25,755 nt of DNA. Origin: a virus. Each line of letters opens with the position of its first letter. Positions within the stretch are counted from its first letter, which is position 1. Below are positions 14,529 to 22,860 of the stretch, one piece after another. The position numbers and the translations under genes were made by a program. Below the pieces are notes generated by a model. That model saw only the letters and a list, made by a program, of their open reading frames with translations, made no database searches and was not told the origin of the DNA. The DNA lies in IMG/VR virus record IMGVR_UViG_3300021349_000048, positions 1-25,755 of that record. One strand, 5' to 3'.

Positions 14529-16661
14529 TTACATCCCCTGCGCTGGTGCGGGCTGGCCCTGCGGAGCCTGTCCCGGCTGTTGTGGGGCCGCTGCGGCCGA
14601 CATTTGACCGACGTTAGCCTGGTGCAATGCCTGATCTTTCGCCGCGAGGTGACCGGCGTAGATTTTGACGTTCTCGTGCAAGTCCTCTTTGTCGGCCAGC
14701 AGCATTTTGACGATGTTGGCTTGCGTCGCGGTGTCTCGCTTGACCGCATTGGCTTCGGACTTGTCCCGGCGCTCCATCAGGAGCTGCTGCAACTTCATCT
14801 GCAACTGCTTGATCTGCTGTTGCTGTGCCGCCTTCTCTGGATCGTTGCCCAGTGAGAACCGCTCGCCGTCTGCGTAGCCTGACAAGGCCATGATTTCCTT
14901 GAACACTTCTTCCAGATTGACGCCCGGTGGCGGCTTTTGCGCGACCTTGGCAAACGAGGTGACGCCAACCAGAAACTTCTGCATCTTGGTCACGGGGTCG
15001 GTGTTACCCATGCCCACGTTGACGTTAACCGTCATCTCGCGCTCGAGCATATCGTCGGTGACCTTATCCATGCCGAACTTCTGGAACTGCTTGGACTTCT
15101 TGCCAGCGATCTCCAGCACCGTCTGGTCGGTCTCGTAGTGCTGTTCAAGCAGCACCAGTTGCCGCAGGACGGGCGCAATGAAGGTCTCGCAGTAGGTCAT
15201 CAGCATATAGTCGGTCAGCAGGTTGGCCGGCGCCTGCAAAAGGGTCATTGCCCGGGCCGGTTCCCGTGGTGAGCGGCTGGTCTGGACCGAGGCTGCGCTA
15301 AAGTTGCCGACCAGCTCGTCGAAGTTCTGGTTGTTTCGATCTTCCTCAGCGTAGGCCGAGGCGGTTACGTCTGGCCATGTGTTCTCCACAACGTCGGTTG
15401 CAGGGTCGTCCATGAGGACAACGCGACCGGGTACGTTGCGCACCAACGCCGGGAGGTCCACGTTTTTGCCGCGTTTGGCAAAGTAGCCCTTGTTAAGCAC
15501 GAACTTGACGTTATCCAGTCGGCTGTTCTTGATCTCGTTGATTTCATCTTGCAGCCCCTTGACCAGTTGGGGGATGGACGAGGGAATCGGGCGGTGTGTC
15601 TCGACGGTAGCCACGCCCATCACGTACGGACGTTTCCCGTGGAACACTGTGGCGTCTAGGGGTTCGGGGTCCGTCAGCATCTTGTCGCTGTTCAACGTCC
15701 AGAACTGGTAGTCGGTGCCGTTCCAACGGTGAATGTGGCGGTGCACCCACACGATGTCGTAGTCCGATATTGTGCGACGCTCCAGATGGGCGTCTTGCGA
15801 GTTGCCACCACGGGCACGCCGGGTGCTGTCGTCGGCATCGCGTCCGACTAGGGCCGCATCTGGATATTTGTGCCACTGGCGGCCCTTGGGGTCTGGCCGT
15901 TCCATGCGCTGTTTGACGTCAACGACAAACATCGGGATCAGGTGGATCAGGTAGGGTGAGCTGTTGACCGGATCGGTCCAGTTCGATGACGGGTCGAAGC
16001 GGAAGTTCTCAATGGGGATCAGGTCCACCATCGGCTTATCGTCTGACCGGATCAGCTTGCCCTTGGCGTCCTTGCGCATGGCATAGCGCCATGACACATG
16101 GGCCACACAGGCGCCCTGCACCTGCGCGTCCTGTAGGCCGCCCATGCAGATCTGGAACCAGGGGATCGACTTCGTGAGCCGGTACTGGAGCAGCTGCTGC
16201 ATGACATCGGCGGAGACTCGCTCGACTTCATCGTTGCCGTTGACCGGGGTGACCGAGATACGGTCTAGGTTGCTGAAGAACGCCGCTGCCGCTGCCGCCT
16301 CATTTTTGCGAATGATGGCGCGGGTCTTGGGGACGAAGATGCTTGACCGCTTGCGGAATATCTCGCTGTTGTACTTGCTGTCGCTAGGGTGCTGGTTGTT
16401 GAACGCCTTGATACTGTCGTCCCATTTGGAACGGTAGTTGGTATCCACGAAGCTCGTGGAGAACCGATAGGCATCTTGTGCCCGACGCCGCCAGTTGGGC
16501 TGCTCGGGGTCAAAATCGTCGTGTTCTTCCTCTGGCCCGTTTTGCTCAGGCTCGATGCCCATGCCGTCCGTCTCGTTGGCCGCGTACCAAAGGTCGGTAT
16601 CGCCGGGTGCCGGGTCTTTGATGCTCGGCGGCTGCGGACGCCACTGGGTCGATTCACTCAT
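14529..16661 (-). CDS. Portal protein (P22 gp1-like)
   Basis: A 710-residue protein, close to the 725 residues of P22 gp1. The N-terminus is acidic (PEQNGPEEEHDDFDPEQP), then FRKRSSIFVPKTRAIIRKNE, a segment typical of P22-like portals, the beta-rich wing (VDLIPIENFRFDPSSNW), a long central helix region (GLQDEINEIKNSRLDNVKFV) that forms the DNA channel, and a Gln-rich coiled coil (AAQQQQIKQLQMKLQQLLME, about 613-632). The last 30 residues are Pro/Gln/Ala-rich. Twelve copies would form the ring through which terminase packages DNA and to which the gp4-like adaptor binds. The ATG overlaps the stop of the preceding gene as ATGA. Confidence is high from length, layout and context. Confidence 0.88.
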   Translation of the reverse strand: MSESTQWRPQPPSIKDPAPGDTDLWYAANETDGMGIEPEQNGPEEEHDDFDPEQPNWRRRAQDAYRFSTSFVDTNYRSKWDDSIKAFNNQHPSDSKYNSEIFRKRSSIFVPKTRAIIRKNEAAAAAAFFSNLDRISVTPVNGNDEVERVSADVMQQLLQYRLTKSIPWFQICMGGLQDAQVQGACVAHVSWRYAMRKDAKGKLIRSDDKPMVDLIPIENFRFDPSSNWTDPVNSSPYLIHLIPMFVVDVKQRMERPDPKGRQWHKYPDAALVGRDADDSTRRARGGNSQDAHLERRTISDYDIVWVHRHIHRWNGTDYQFWTLNSDKMLTDPEPLDATVFHGKRPYVMGVATVETHRPIPSSIPQLVKGLQDEINEIKNSRLDNVKFVLNKGYFAKRGKNVDLPALVRNVPGRVVLMDDPATDVVENTWPDVTASAYAEEDRNNQNFDELVGNFSAASVQTSRSPREPARAMTLLQAPANLLTDYMLMTYCETFIAPVLRQLVLLEQHYETDQTVLEIAGKKSKQFQKFGMDKVTDDMLEREMTVNVNVGMGNTDPVTKMQKFLVGVTSFAKVAQKPPPGVNLEEVFKEIMALSGYADGERFSLGNDPEKAAQQQQIKQLQMKLQQLLMERRDKSEANAVKRDTATQANIVKMLLADKEDLHENVKIYAGHLAAKDQALHQANVGQMSAAAAPQQPGQAPQGQPAPAQGM

Positions 16662-17038
16662 TGGAATTTATCCGTCTGTCTGTAGCGCCACGCTTTAGGC
16701 ACTGTTGGCTCCCGTCCGTCCCAAGGGCCGCGAGGCAGGTCGAACGCCTCTAGCAATGCCCCGCCGAATTTAACGCAACTGTCGCGAATCTCGTCTGGTG
16801 TGCCCAACTTGTTCTTGGGCAATAGGCTGCTAAACCCTTCCTTGCCGATGACGTTGGCGACTGACCCTGCGATTGCGAGGTGACGCACGACAATGCCGCC
16901 GCCTTGGAAACCGATGACCCATGGGTGATTGGGGTATGCCTGGTTGAGTGAATCCCCGACCTTCTGCGCGAGCGCCAGTTGCGTCGCTTCCTCGGGGTCA
17001 CCCGCTTCCATGACCGCATTGAAATCAAGTCCTAGCAT
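16658..17038 (-). CDS. Hypothetical protein upstream of portal
   Basis: A 126-residue protein from ATG at 17038 (MLGLDFNAVMEAGDPEEATQ), overlapping the membrane-protein gene by seven bases; a longer frame to 17089 would overlap it much more. Residues 20-35 are helical, the middle (HPWVIGFQGGGIVVRHLAIA, about 38-57) is hydrophobic with a Gly triplet, and the C-terminal part is charged (KNKLGTPDEIRDSCVKFGGA). The hydrophobic centre could be buried or weakly membrane-associated. The stop overlaps the portal start as ATGA, so it may be expressed along with portal. I see no known catalytic motif and do not recognise the family. Confidence 0.64.
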   Translation of the reverse strand: MLGLDFNAVMEAGDPEEATQLALAQKVGDSLNQAYPNHPWVIGFQGGGIVVRHLAIAGSVANVIGKEGFSSLLPKNKLGTPDEIRDSCVKFGGALLEAFDLPRGPWDGREPTVPKAWRYRQTDKFQ

Positions 17039-17295
17039 AGCCACACCGACAGCGGCCACGCGCACGACACCACCGCCTTGCCGACGCACATCTTCAGCGT
17101 TTCGTGCTCGTAGAAGTAGTCGACGACCTTCTTCGCCGCGCTGATCGCGAACACGATGGCCAGCGCGATGACCGGCTTCTGGCCCGTCAGTTGGACGCAG
17201 ATGCCCAGCGCGCCGCCGTACACGATGTGGTTGGCCCAGTCTTGGGGGATCTGGGGAACGCGGTCTAGGGGGTTAATCCACTTTGGTGCGTTCAT
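17032..17295 (-). CDS. Small membrane protein, holin candidate
   Basis: An 87-residue protein. After a short N-terminal segment (MNAPKWINPLDRVPQIPQDW) it has two hydrophobic stretches, about residues 25-53 (VYGGALGICVQLTG and PVIALAIVFAISAA) and about 70-86 (VGKAVVSCAWPLSVW), separated by a charged loop KKVVDYFYEHETLK. The length and the two or three membrane segments are what is expected for a class II or class I holin, and no other holin candidate is visible in the window. However, no endolysin or spanin lies next to it, so the lysis role is only a suggestion; the HIVYGGALG start also recalls small DUF2279/YfiM-like membrane proteins. TAATG overlaps the tail-spike stop. Confidence 0.6.
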   Translation of the reverse strand: MNAPKWINPLDRVPQIPQDWANHIVYGGALGICVQLTGQKPVIALAIVFAISAAKKVVDYFYEHETLKMCVGKAVVSCAWPLSVWLC

Positions 17296-18743
17296 TAGAC
17301 ACCTCTCCTAATGCGCCAGTTGACGCCAGCGTTTGCAGCAGTTGCGGAAGTAAATCCAGCCACAAGATTTGTGGCGTCTACAGAACTGACGTAAACATTC
17401 TTATTTGCAGCCTCAGCATTGCTGGCTACTACTTGGCAATCGGAAACTGCCGGGGTGTAATTCAAGCCATGTGCGATGTTGTAAGTGCTGACGCCAGAAC
17501 CGACAACCACCTGTCCCCGACCTTCAGTATTGCACCCGATATTTTCGTTCACTTGAGCAAAAGTCACGTTCAGTCCGGTTATTGTTGCGCCGTTGTTAAA
17601 AAAGTTGTGCTTGATGGAAATCGCGCTGTCGCTAGTTCCTAGCGAACAATAGATTGGCGAAACACTGCCAACGGCTCCCTGACTAAAAGAATTGTTGTGA
17701 ATAAACATATTGGTGTTAGTCATTGTGAACTGAATTCCATACCGCGAAAAAAACGCAATGCTGTTGTTGCAAATTTGAATTTCATTCGGAGAAATGGCGC
17801 CGTCAATTAGCACGGCGTCGAACAAGTTACCAGTTTGAGAATGCCCTGTTAAAATGTTGTTTGTAACAATTATATTGGTACAAAAATACGCACCAGATGA
17901 CCCGATGTGAAGGGCTGCGTTGTTGTTGTTTGATCCGATATAGTTGTTGGTTAATGACGCTTCATTTGTCGCCAAGAACAAAGAGTTTGTATTGAAATCA
18001 ATAGTGCATCCATCTAGCACAGACCAAGTATCCAACCCAACAATAGACACTCCAGTTGCCCACCCCATGATTTCACAATCGCGAAGAATCAGACCTGCGT
18101 CGTATCCTGTGTTTGTGCCGGGATAGTTGACTCCATAGGGTGCGGTGGGTGCGCCTGCAAAAATGCAATTACTTACAAATGGGCTAACCGACTGCGAAAA
18201 ATAAATTCCGCTACCAGTGTTTATTCCAGTGAAATAGCAATTCTTGATGATGTGTTCTCTGCCGCCTATGGAGTAAATGCCATAAGTTCCGGCAGATGTA
18301 GCGAAATTGCAATCACACACTAGAAGTTCGTTCCCGGTGTTGTTAGATGGCGCTGCTGTGAAATTGATACCCGCGCCTGATCCGGTAAACGACAGCCCTT
18401 TGACAATCAGTTTGTTGCCGTGGTCTGTCTTTTGGATGGCTCCCGTTGCGCCGGTACAGTTCAACGTAGCGCCATACCCCGTTAGGGTTATGGCTTTGCC
18501 AGTGACGTTAACCCCGCTGACCTTGTACGTGCCGGGTGGGAAGGACAAAATAGAACCCGCAGCAGCGGCAGTAAACGCCGCAGTGATCGCCGTCGTATCG
18601 TCGTTGCTGCCGTCACCGACCGCGCCGAAGTCCTTGACGCTCACACTCTCCTGCAACTTACTCGCAGTCGTGCGCGCTACCGACCCCGTGCCGCCTTGTA
18701 GGTAGTTGGAGCCGAGCTGGCTGAGGTTGTAACTGGCTGTCAT
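17295..18743 (-). CDS. Second tail spike, pectate-lyase-like beta-helix, no anchor domain
   Basis: A 482-residue protein: a very short N-terminus (about 16 residues), then the shared linker (residues 17-49, including KLQESVSVKDFGAVGDGSND), then a right-handed beta-helix of Asn/Thr/Gly-rich coils with repeated patterns such as NNYIGSNNNNAALHIG and ICNNSIAFFSRYGIQF, and a compact C-terminal domain ending VNWRIRRGV. VKDFGAVGDG is the usual start of Pectate_lyase_3-type phage spikes that bind or cleave surface polysaccharide. GGAAG precedes the ATG. Unlike its upstream partner it lacks a virion-anchoring domain, so it probably docks on another spike or on the neck. The beta-helix is AT-rich compared with the head genes. 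I cannot locate catalytic acids by eye. Confidence 0.8.
   Translation of the reverse strand: MTASYNLSQLGSNYLQGGTGSVARTTASKLQESVSVKDFGAVGDGSNDDTTAITAAFTAAAAGSILSFPPGTYKVSGVNVTGKAITLTGYGATLNCTGATGAIQKTDHGNKLIVKGLSFTGSGAGINFTAAPSNNTGNELLVCDCNFATSAGTYGIYSIGGREHIIKNCYFTGINTGSGIYFSQSVSPFVSNCIFAGAPTAPYGVNYPGTNTGYDAGLILRDCEIMGWATGVSIVGLDTWSVLDGCTIDFNTNSLFLATNEASLTNNYIGSNNNNAALHIGSSGAYFCTNIIVTNNILTGHSQTGNLFDAVLIDGAISPNEIQICNNSIAFFSRYGIQFTMTNTNMFIHNNSFSQGAVGSVSPIYCSLGTSDSAISIKHNFFNNGATITGLNVTFAQVNENIGCNTEGRGQVVVGSGVSTYNIAHGLNYTPAVSDCQVVASNAEAANKNVYVSSVDATNLVAGFTSATAANAGVNWRIRRGV
18597..18695. repeat. Shared spike linker, copy B
   Basis: These 99 bases encode residues 17-49 of the second spike. They align without gaps with 20091-20189 of the first spike, with 27 of 33 identical residues. 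Sequences before and after the linker do not match between the two genes, so the linker marks a modular joint. Confidence 0.75.
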
Positions 18744-18770
18744 GTGGCTTCCTTAAAATATGGTGTCATT

Positions 18771-20762
18771 TTAATTAGACTGAGCGCACTGGTACGTAAT
18801 AGTTAGTTTTACCTGATTAGGTGATGCCCATGCGTAACTCGTTCCCCCAAGAATTCCAACGTTATTTTCCCACAGCCTACATTTATTACTGGTGTAAACA
18901 TCGACAGATCCAGCTTTGTAAGAAGCCGCCAGAAGCACAATAAAAGACCCAACAGAATATGGCTCAAGCGCATTAAACGGCAGTGAGAACAGCCATTGTC
19001 CAGTTCCTAAAACGGTTGTAGAACCAACAAACATACTAATATTTACTGTTATATTTGATCCGCTTCTTGCATAGGTTCCTGTGATTGTTCCGTTGCCAAG
19101 AGAAGCATCGGAATTTGTTGAAGAAAGTGCAGGGGTGTAACTGGAGAAATCACCCATCGTGTTCCCAACGACAGATGAGCCTGTTGAAAATTGGTTGTTG
19201 CCAACCCCATAGAATCCTGTGACTCCGGCTGAAACACCAGAAAAAGGCGTTCCAGAAACATTGGCATTTACAAAGTTGTTTGACTCAACAATTACCCTAG
19301 TTGCAGAAGTATTAGAAAACGTAATAAATGCAAGTGCAGCAGTGCTTGCAAATGAATTACATCTTATAGATACGCAGGAACTAAAGTTACCAGCAGTTCC
19401 CAAAAGCATAGTTCTGCTAAAACTTATTTCTGTCGTCGTTGCTGTTTCAAACGAATTTCCCTGAATCAATAAATTGTAAGTGTCTGTAATTTGGCACGAT
19501 ATTGAACCAGCATTAAAATTGTTGTTTGTAAAAACGTGGGTGTTGCCACCATCGTCTGCAATATGAACGCCAGTGGTGGTATTGAACTGGCAGCCGTCAA
19601 TCGTAATCTGATTCGTATAAAATGAATTTGCGCCAACAGTGTGACTTGCGCCATTGACAAGCCAAACACCTACGCCACCAGCCGGGGCAATGATGTAGCA
19701 GTTTTGCAATCGCACAATTTCAGATTGATCGAGAATCACGCCATACTGATTTCCATACGTCGCTACACGCTCAATCGCAAGAAAAGTTGATCCGACATCA
19801 GCAATAGATGCTTTTCCCGCCGTCTGAATTGTGCACAAAACATAAATATCGCTAATATAGATATTGGCTGCTGTGCTGGAATTTATTGGGTTGTTGATCT
19901 GAATGGCATCAGATACGCCCGTGTACTTGATAACGGTTCCTTTGACGCCCGCTAAATCTATTCCAGAGCCAATGTAATTGACGTTGTTTTTGAATATCAG
20001 TGTGCTAGAACATAGAAAAACACCTGTAGGAAACGTGAGAGTTCCGCCTACGGATGACACATAGTTGATTGCATTTTGGATTGCAGCCGCGTCATTCGTA
20101 CTCCCATCCCCCACCGCCCCAAAATCCTTAACCGACACCGACTCCTGCAACTTATTCGTCACCGTGCGAGCAACCGAGCCGGTGCTGCCTTGGGTGTAAC
20201 TCTGCCGTGCAACCGGCAAGATACCCGAACTGATATTCGCCGCGTTGGTCGTATCGGTCGTGGCCGACGCTGCAAACGCAACGCCCGCCGTCTTGGTGAC
20301 CGTCAGTGCGCCGGTCGTGGCTACCAGCGTCGCATCGCCGCCGATTGTGGTGCCGTTCAATACCCCTGAGTTGTTGTACTGCACCTGACCCGACACGCCA
20401 CCGGCCAGCGAGGTGCCGACTGGGACTGAGGTGGTGTAGTTGTACAGCACCGTTTGGCTGACCTTCAAGCCGACCAAGAACGTCAGGGTCGTTGGCGTTG
20501 TCCATGTGTAGTCGCTGCCCGGCACCATGACCGCGCCGTCGACCGAGATAAACAGGTTCGCCAGTGATCCGGGCGATGCAGGCAGGGTGAATACCGTCTG
20601 TCCAGCCGTGGCCGTGAACGTGCCGACGTAGGCCTGACCGTAGCTCGCGAGCGCTGCCAGGTTGTAGCCGGTGACCGTGTAGTCGCCGCCATTGCGGACG
20701 ATGGGGATCAGGTCGGTATTCTGGGCAACGCCGCCCGCAGGGAACTGGGAAATCTTTGGCAC
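18771..20762 (-). CDS. Main tail spike with anchor domain and pectate-lyase-like beta-helix
   Basis: A 663-residue protein starting with GTG at 20762 (GGAG six bases upstream). Residues 1-110 begin MPKISQFPAGGVAQNTDLIP, a start typical of virion-attached phage fibres, followed by a beta-rich neck (GTFTATAGQTVFTLPASPG and VDGAVMVPGSDYTW). Residues 120-190 are fibre-type repeats, 192-224 the linker with KLQESVSVKDFGAVGDGSTN, then a right-handed beta-helix to about 545, and a C-terminal jelly-roll-like domain (IVLLAASYKAGSVDVYTSNK). It should bind, and perhaps cut, a host surface polysaccharide. The anchor part (20100-20762) is GC-rich while the helix part is clearly AT-rich, which shows domain exchange. 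Family call is firm, substrate unknown. Confidence 0.85.
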   Translation of the reverse strand: MPKISQFPAGGVAQNTDLIPIVRNGGDYTVTGYNLAALASYGQAYVGTFTATAGQTVFTLPASPGSLANLFISVDGAVMVPGSDYTWTTPTTLTFLVGLKVSQTVLYNYTTSVPVGTSLAGGVSGQVQYNNSGVLNGTTIGGDATLVATTGALTVTKTAGVAFAASATTDTTNAANISSGILPVARQSYTQGSTGSVARTVTNKLQESVSVKDFGAVGDGSTNDAAAIQNAINYVSSVGGTLTFPTGVFLCSSTLIFKNNVNYIGSGIDLAGVKGTVIKYTGVSDAIQINNPINSSTAANIYISDIYVLCTIQTAGKASIADVGSTFLAIERVATYGNQYGVILDQSEIVRLQNCYIIAPAGGVGVWLVNGASHTVGANSFYTNQITIDGCQFNTTTGVHIADDGGNTHVFTNNNFNAGSISCQITDTYNLLIQGNSFETATTTEISFSRTMLLGTAGNFSSCVSIRCNSFASTAALAFITFSNTSATRVIVESNNFVNANVSGTPFSGVSAGVTGFYGVGNNQFSTGSSVVGNTMGDFSSYTPALSSTNSDASLGNGTITGTYARSGSNITVNISMFVGSTTVLGTGQWLFSLPFNALEPYSVGSFIVLLAASYKAGSVDVYTSNKCRLWENNVGILGGTSYAWASPNQVKLTITYQCAQSN
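20091..20189. repeat. Shared spike linker, copy A
   Basis: These 99 bases encode residues 192-224 of the main spike and match copy B at 18597-18695 (27 of 33 residues identical). The GC-rich anchor ends and the AT-rich beta-helix begins at this site. Confidence 0.75.
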
Positions 20763-20765
20763 GAA

Positions 20766-21038
20766 TCACTCCATCAGGATCGGGTCGCCAACCGAGTCGG
20801 CGGGCTGTTGCATCTGGATCGCGTAGCCCTGCTCGGTGAGGATATCGAGTACGCCTTGGGTGTAGAACCCGGTGACGCCTCGGTCGGTGCTATCGAACCC
20901 TCGCCCATTCGAGAACTGGTAAACACGGTGGTCTGGGGCGCTGAACTCGCTGCCCCACGCTCGCCTGCACATCTCGTTCCACGAGAACGTGCGGCTAGTG
21001 ACTGGTAAGCCAAGCGACGCCGGGACGGTAGAGCGCAT
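20766..21038 (-). CDS. Small hypothetical protein before the spike gene
   Basis: A 90-residue protein, MRSTVPASLGLPVTSRTFSW onward, with RVYQFSNGRGFDSTDRGVTG in the middle and VLDILTEQGYAIQMQQPADS near the end. It has mixed alpha/beta character, no cysteine pair, no membrane segment and no motif I recognise. The ATG overlaps the stop of the upstream gene as TGATG, with GGAG a few bases before. Located between the large terminase and the main spike, it may be a small assembly factor; that is only position-based. Confidence 0.6.
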   Translation of the reverse strand: MRSTVPASLGLPVTSRTFSWNEMCRRAWGSEFSAPDHRVYQFSNGRGFDSTDRGVTGFYTQGVLDILTEQGYAIQMQQPADSVGDPILME

Positions 21039-21226
21039 CAGTAGACTCCTTCCAAACCGGCTAGGTGACGGGTGACCGACTCACGGGAACGCAGCTCGGT
21101 CAGCTCACCAGCAATGCGTCGCACCTGACCGGCCTCGGTCGAGGTGATGTGACCCCGGCCCGCAGCCACGCGCTCGATGGTACGTACCAGTTCGCGGATC
21201 TGTAGGTCGGTGAGGTCCATTCTCAT
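21038..21226 (-). CDS. Small hypothetical helical protein after terminase
   Basis: A 62-residue protein, MRMDLTDLQIRELVRTIERV onward, predicted to be almost all helix and rich in Arg, Glu and Leu, with heptad-like spacing of Leu/Ile. It could be a small dimerising or nucleic-acid-associated protein. The first ATG overlaps the large-terminase stop as ATGA; a second ATG two codons later is also possible. I do not recognise a family. Confidence 0.6.
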   Translation of the reverse strand: MRMDLTDLQIRELVRTIERVAAGRGHITSTEAGQVRRIAGELTELRSRESVTRHLAGLEGVY

Positions 21227-22860
21227 GTTAGTTCAGGTTCCAAGATGAAGCTGTCGATGTATTCAGGTGGCCGGGGATCAAGGTCATACACCCTCGAAAC
21301 GGCATCAATTAGATCCTTCAACCCCGTGAAAGGGTAGTACCCAACCTGCATCCTGAACCGTTCGGACAGATTGTACAATTGGCCGTTTTCGTCCCTTTGG
21401 ATGATCGCCTTCGCGATACGGTAGTCATATCCGGCCTGAATCATGCGTTTCTGCTGGTCGGTTAGATCTGGATCACCGTCCTGCGGTTCGTAAGGCAGGT
21501 AAAAATTATGGCCTCGAATATCGGGCAACAGGCGCTGTACTCGGTCGTCTTTTGATCCCGGACCCTCAGCAGGCCACTCCAGCTCCTCAATGCTCAGCCC
21601 CTGCACGTTCTCCACCCGAATGCGCTCTAAAAAATAGTCCATGTCGGCAATTGCGCCATACCGCTCGTAGCCGACCTTGACGCCAATAACGCCTGGTGCT
21701 GTCCTCCACTTGGCCCACAGACTGCGCATCCCGGTCCAACGTTCCAAAAGGTCCATCTTGTGGTCAAAGCCGTCTAGCAGGTACTTCTGGCCGCTTTGGT
21801 CGATGCCAACTACCGCCATCGCGGTGTTTGCTGACCCTTTTTTCTTAGATCTCGCCGGGTCGATCATCACGTACACCATCAGCGCCTCGGGCCGTGCCTG
21901 ATAGACCTGTAGGTCGTCTGGGTTGAACCAGCGTTGCGACCCTGCCAACGGGTTCTGCAGCATCTGGGTGGCAATCGTCGCCTCAAGCTGGGTCTGGATA
22001 CGCCGATCCCACTCAGTCTGGTTGAACAGGACTGGCCGACCGTCTCTGGTCCCGTCGTGGGTAGCCGGGTAGACCCGGGGCTGCACAGCCCCAGTGCCCA
22101 TAATATGGGCGTAAGTGTCTGCAAACGAGTACCGCGTGCCGATATGCCAAACTTTACCGCCCAAGCTGCCGAGGTTGTCGGACATGGACCACGCCTCGGT
22201 GGTTTTTTGAGTCTGCTCAGGCGTGCTGACCGACTCCAGTGTCACAACGTCGTCGTAGACCCGGAGTTTGAAATGCCGGGACGTCGGCTGGCCGTCCACC
22301 AGCCCGTGCGCCTCGACCGTCGCTTCTTTGGCGTTCGATTTGCGCTTGACGATGATTCCGTTGTCCAACGACCAACTGGGCGCTTCGCCCTCGGGGTTGG
22401 CGTAGAGAATCTCGGGGAACAGCGCTTGCAATAGACGGTTGTTCGCCAGCTCGCGCTTGATCTGGGCCAGAAACGCTTTAGAGATCGGCTTGGTGTGACT
22501 GAAGATGCCCACCGTGATCTCAGGGTCGATCAGGATCTGCTGGATGATGCCGGCGAACGTGATGATCGTGGACTTGTAGTGTTCTCGCGCCCACAGGTCT
22601 AGGTGACCGTCTGGAGCCGCTTCGACCTCCCGGCAACGGGCGTACAGCCACGGGTGCCAGGCATCGGCTCGGCCCAACAGCTTGACCAACAGGTAGTAGC
22701 GGTCGACCGTCGCCAACCACCGCATCGCGCTGTAGTCGGTCCCGTTCCTGTCCAGCGCATCCCACGACGCAACTAGATCACTGAACCGAGTGGCCCTCAG
22801 CGTCGATTGCACTGCGGCCAACGAGTGCGCGGTTGAGCCGGTCGGTGAGTTCGACCCCAT
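21223..22860 (-). CDS. terL: Terminase large subunit
   Basis: A 545-residue packaging motor. The ATPase domain has a deviating P-loop LWAREHYKST (89-98; the Lys-Ser-Thr end is kept, the Gly before Lys is replaced by Tyr), a Walker B region LRVYDDVV (199-206; D203/D204), and the coupling region around GTRYSFADTY (241-250). The C-terminal nuclease starts at VYVMIDPARSKKKGS (329-343), with D334 the first metal ligand of the RNase H fold, and continues to about 520. It binds the portal, translocates DNA and cuts the concatemer. AGAGG lies six bases before ATG 22860, which creates an 83-base overlap with the small terminase; a GTG at 22812 lacks such a site. The family is certain; packaging type (headful or fixed end) is not readable. 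Confidence 0.92.
   Translation of the reverse strand: MGSNSPTGSTAHSLAAVQSTLRATRFSDLVASWDALDRNGTDYSAMRWLATVDRYYLLVKLLGRADAWHPWLYARCREVEAAPDGHLDLWAREHYKSTIITFAGIIQQILIDPEITVGIFSHTKPISKAFLAQIKRELANNRLLQALFPEILYANPEGEAPSWSLDNGIIVKRKSNAKEATVEAHGLVDGQPTSRHFKLRVYDDVVTLESVSTPEQTQKTTEAWSMSDNLGSLGGKVWHIGTRYSFADTYAHIMGTGAVQPRVYPATHDGTRDGRPVLFNQTEWDRRIQTQLEATIATQMLQNPLAGSQRWFNPDDLQVYQARPEALMVYVMIDPARSKKKGSANTAMAVVGIDQSGQKYLLDGFDHKMDLLERWTGMRSLWAKWRTAPGVIGVKVGYERYGAIADMDYFLERIRVENVQGLSIEELEWPAEGPGSKDDRVQRLLPDIRGHNFYLPYEPQDGDPDLTDQQKRMIQAGYDYRIAKAIIQRDENGQLYNLSERFRMQVGYYPFTGLKDLIDAVSRVYDLDPRPPEYIDSFILEPELT

Noticed and set aside
13943-14617. Plus-strand frame of about 224 codons opposite the scaffold and portal ends
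   Set aside because: Ser/Arg/Pro-rich antisense reading over two supported genes, with no ribosome site or motif; all real genes are on the other strand.
16658-17038. Gene upstream of portal as an endolysin
   Set aside because: No Glu-Asp-Thr lysozyme triad, amidase His/Cys pattern or peptidase motif is visible; kept as a hypothetical gene.
20152-20769. Long Arg/His-rich frame (about 205 codons) on the minus strand over the start of the main spike
   Set aside because: It overlaps the well-supported spike gene in another frame of the same strand; its composition is typical of out-of-frame reading of GC-rich DNA and it contains no recognisable domain.
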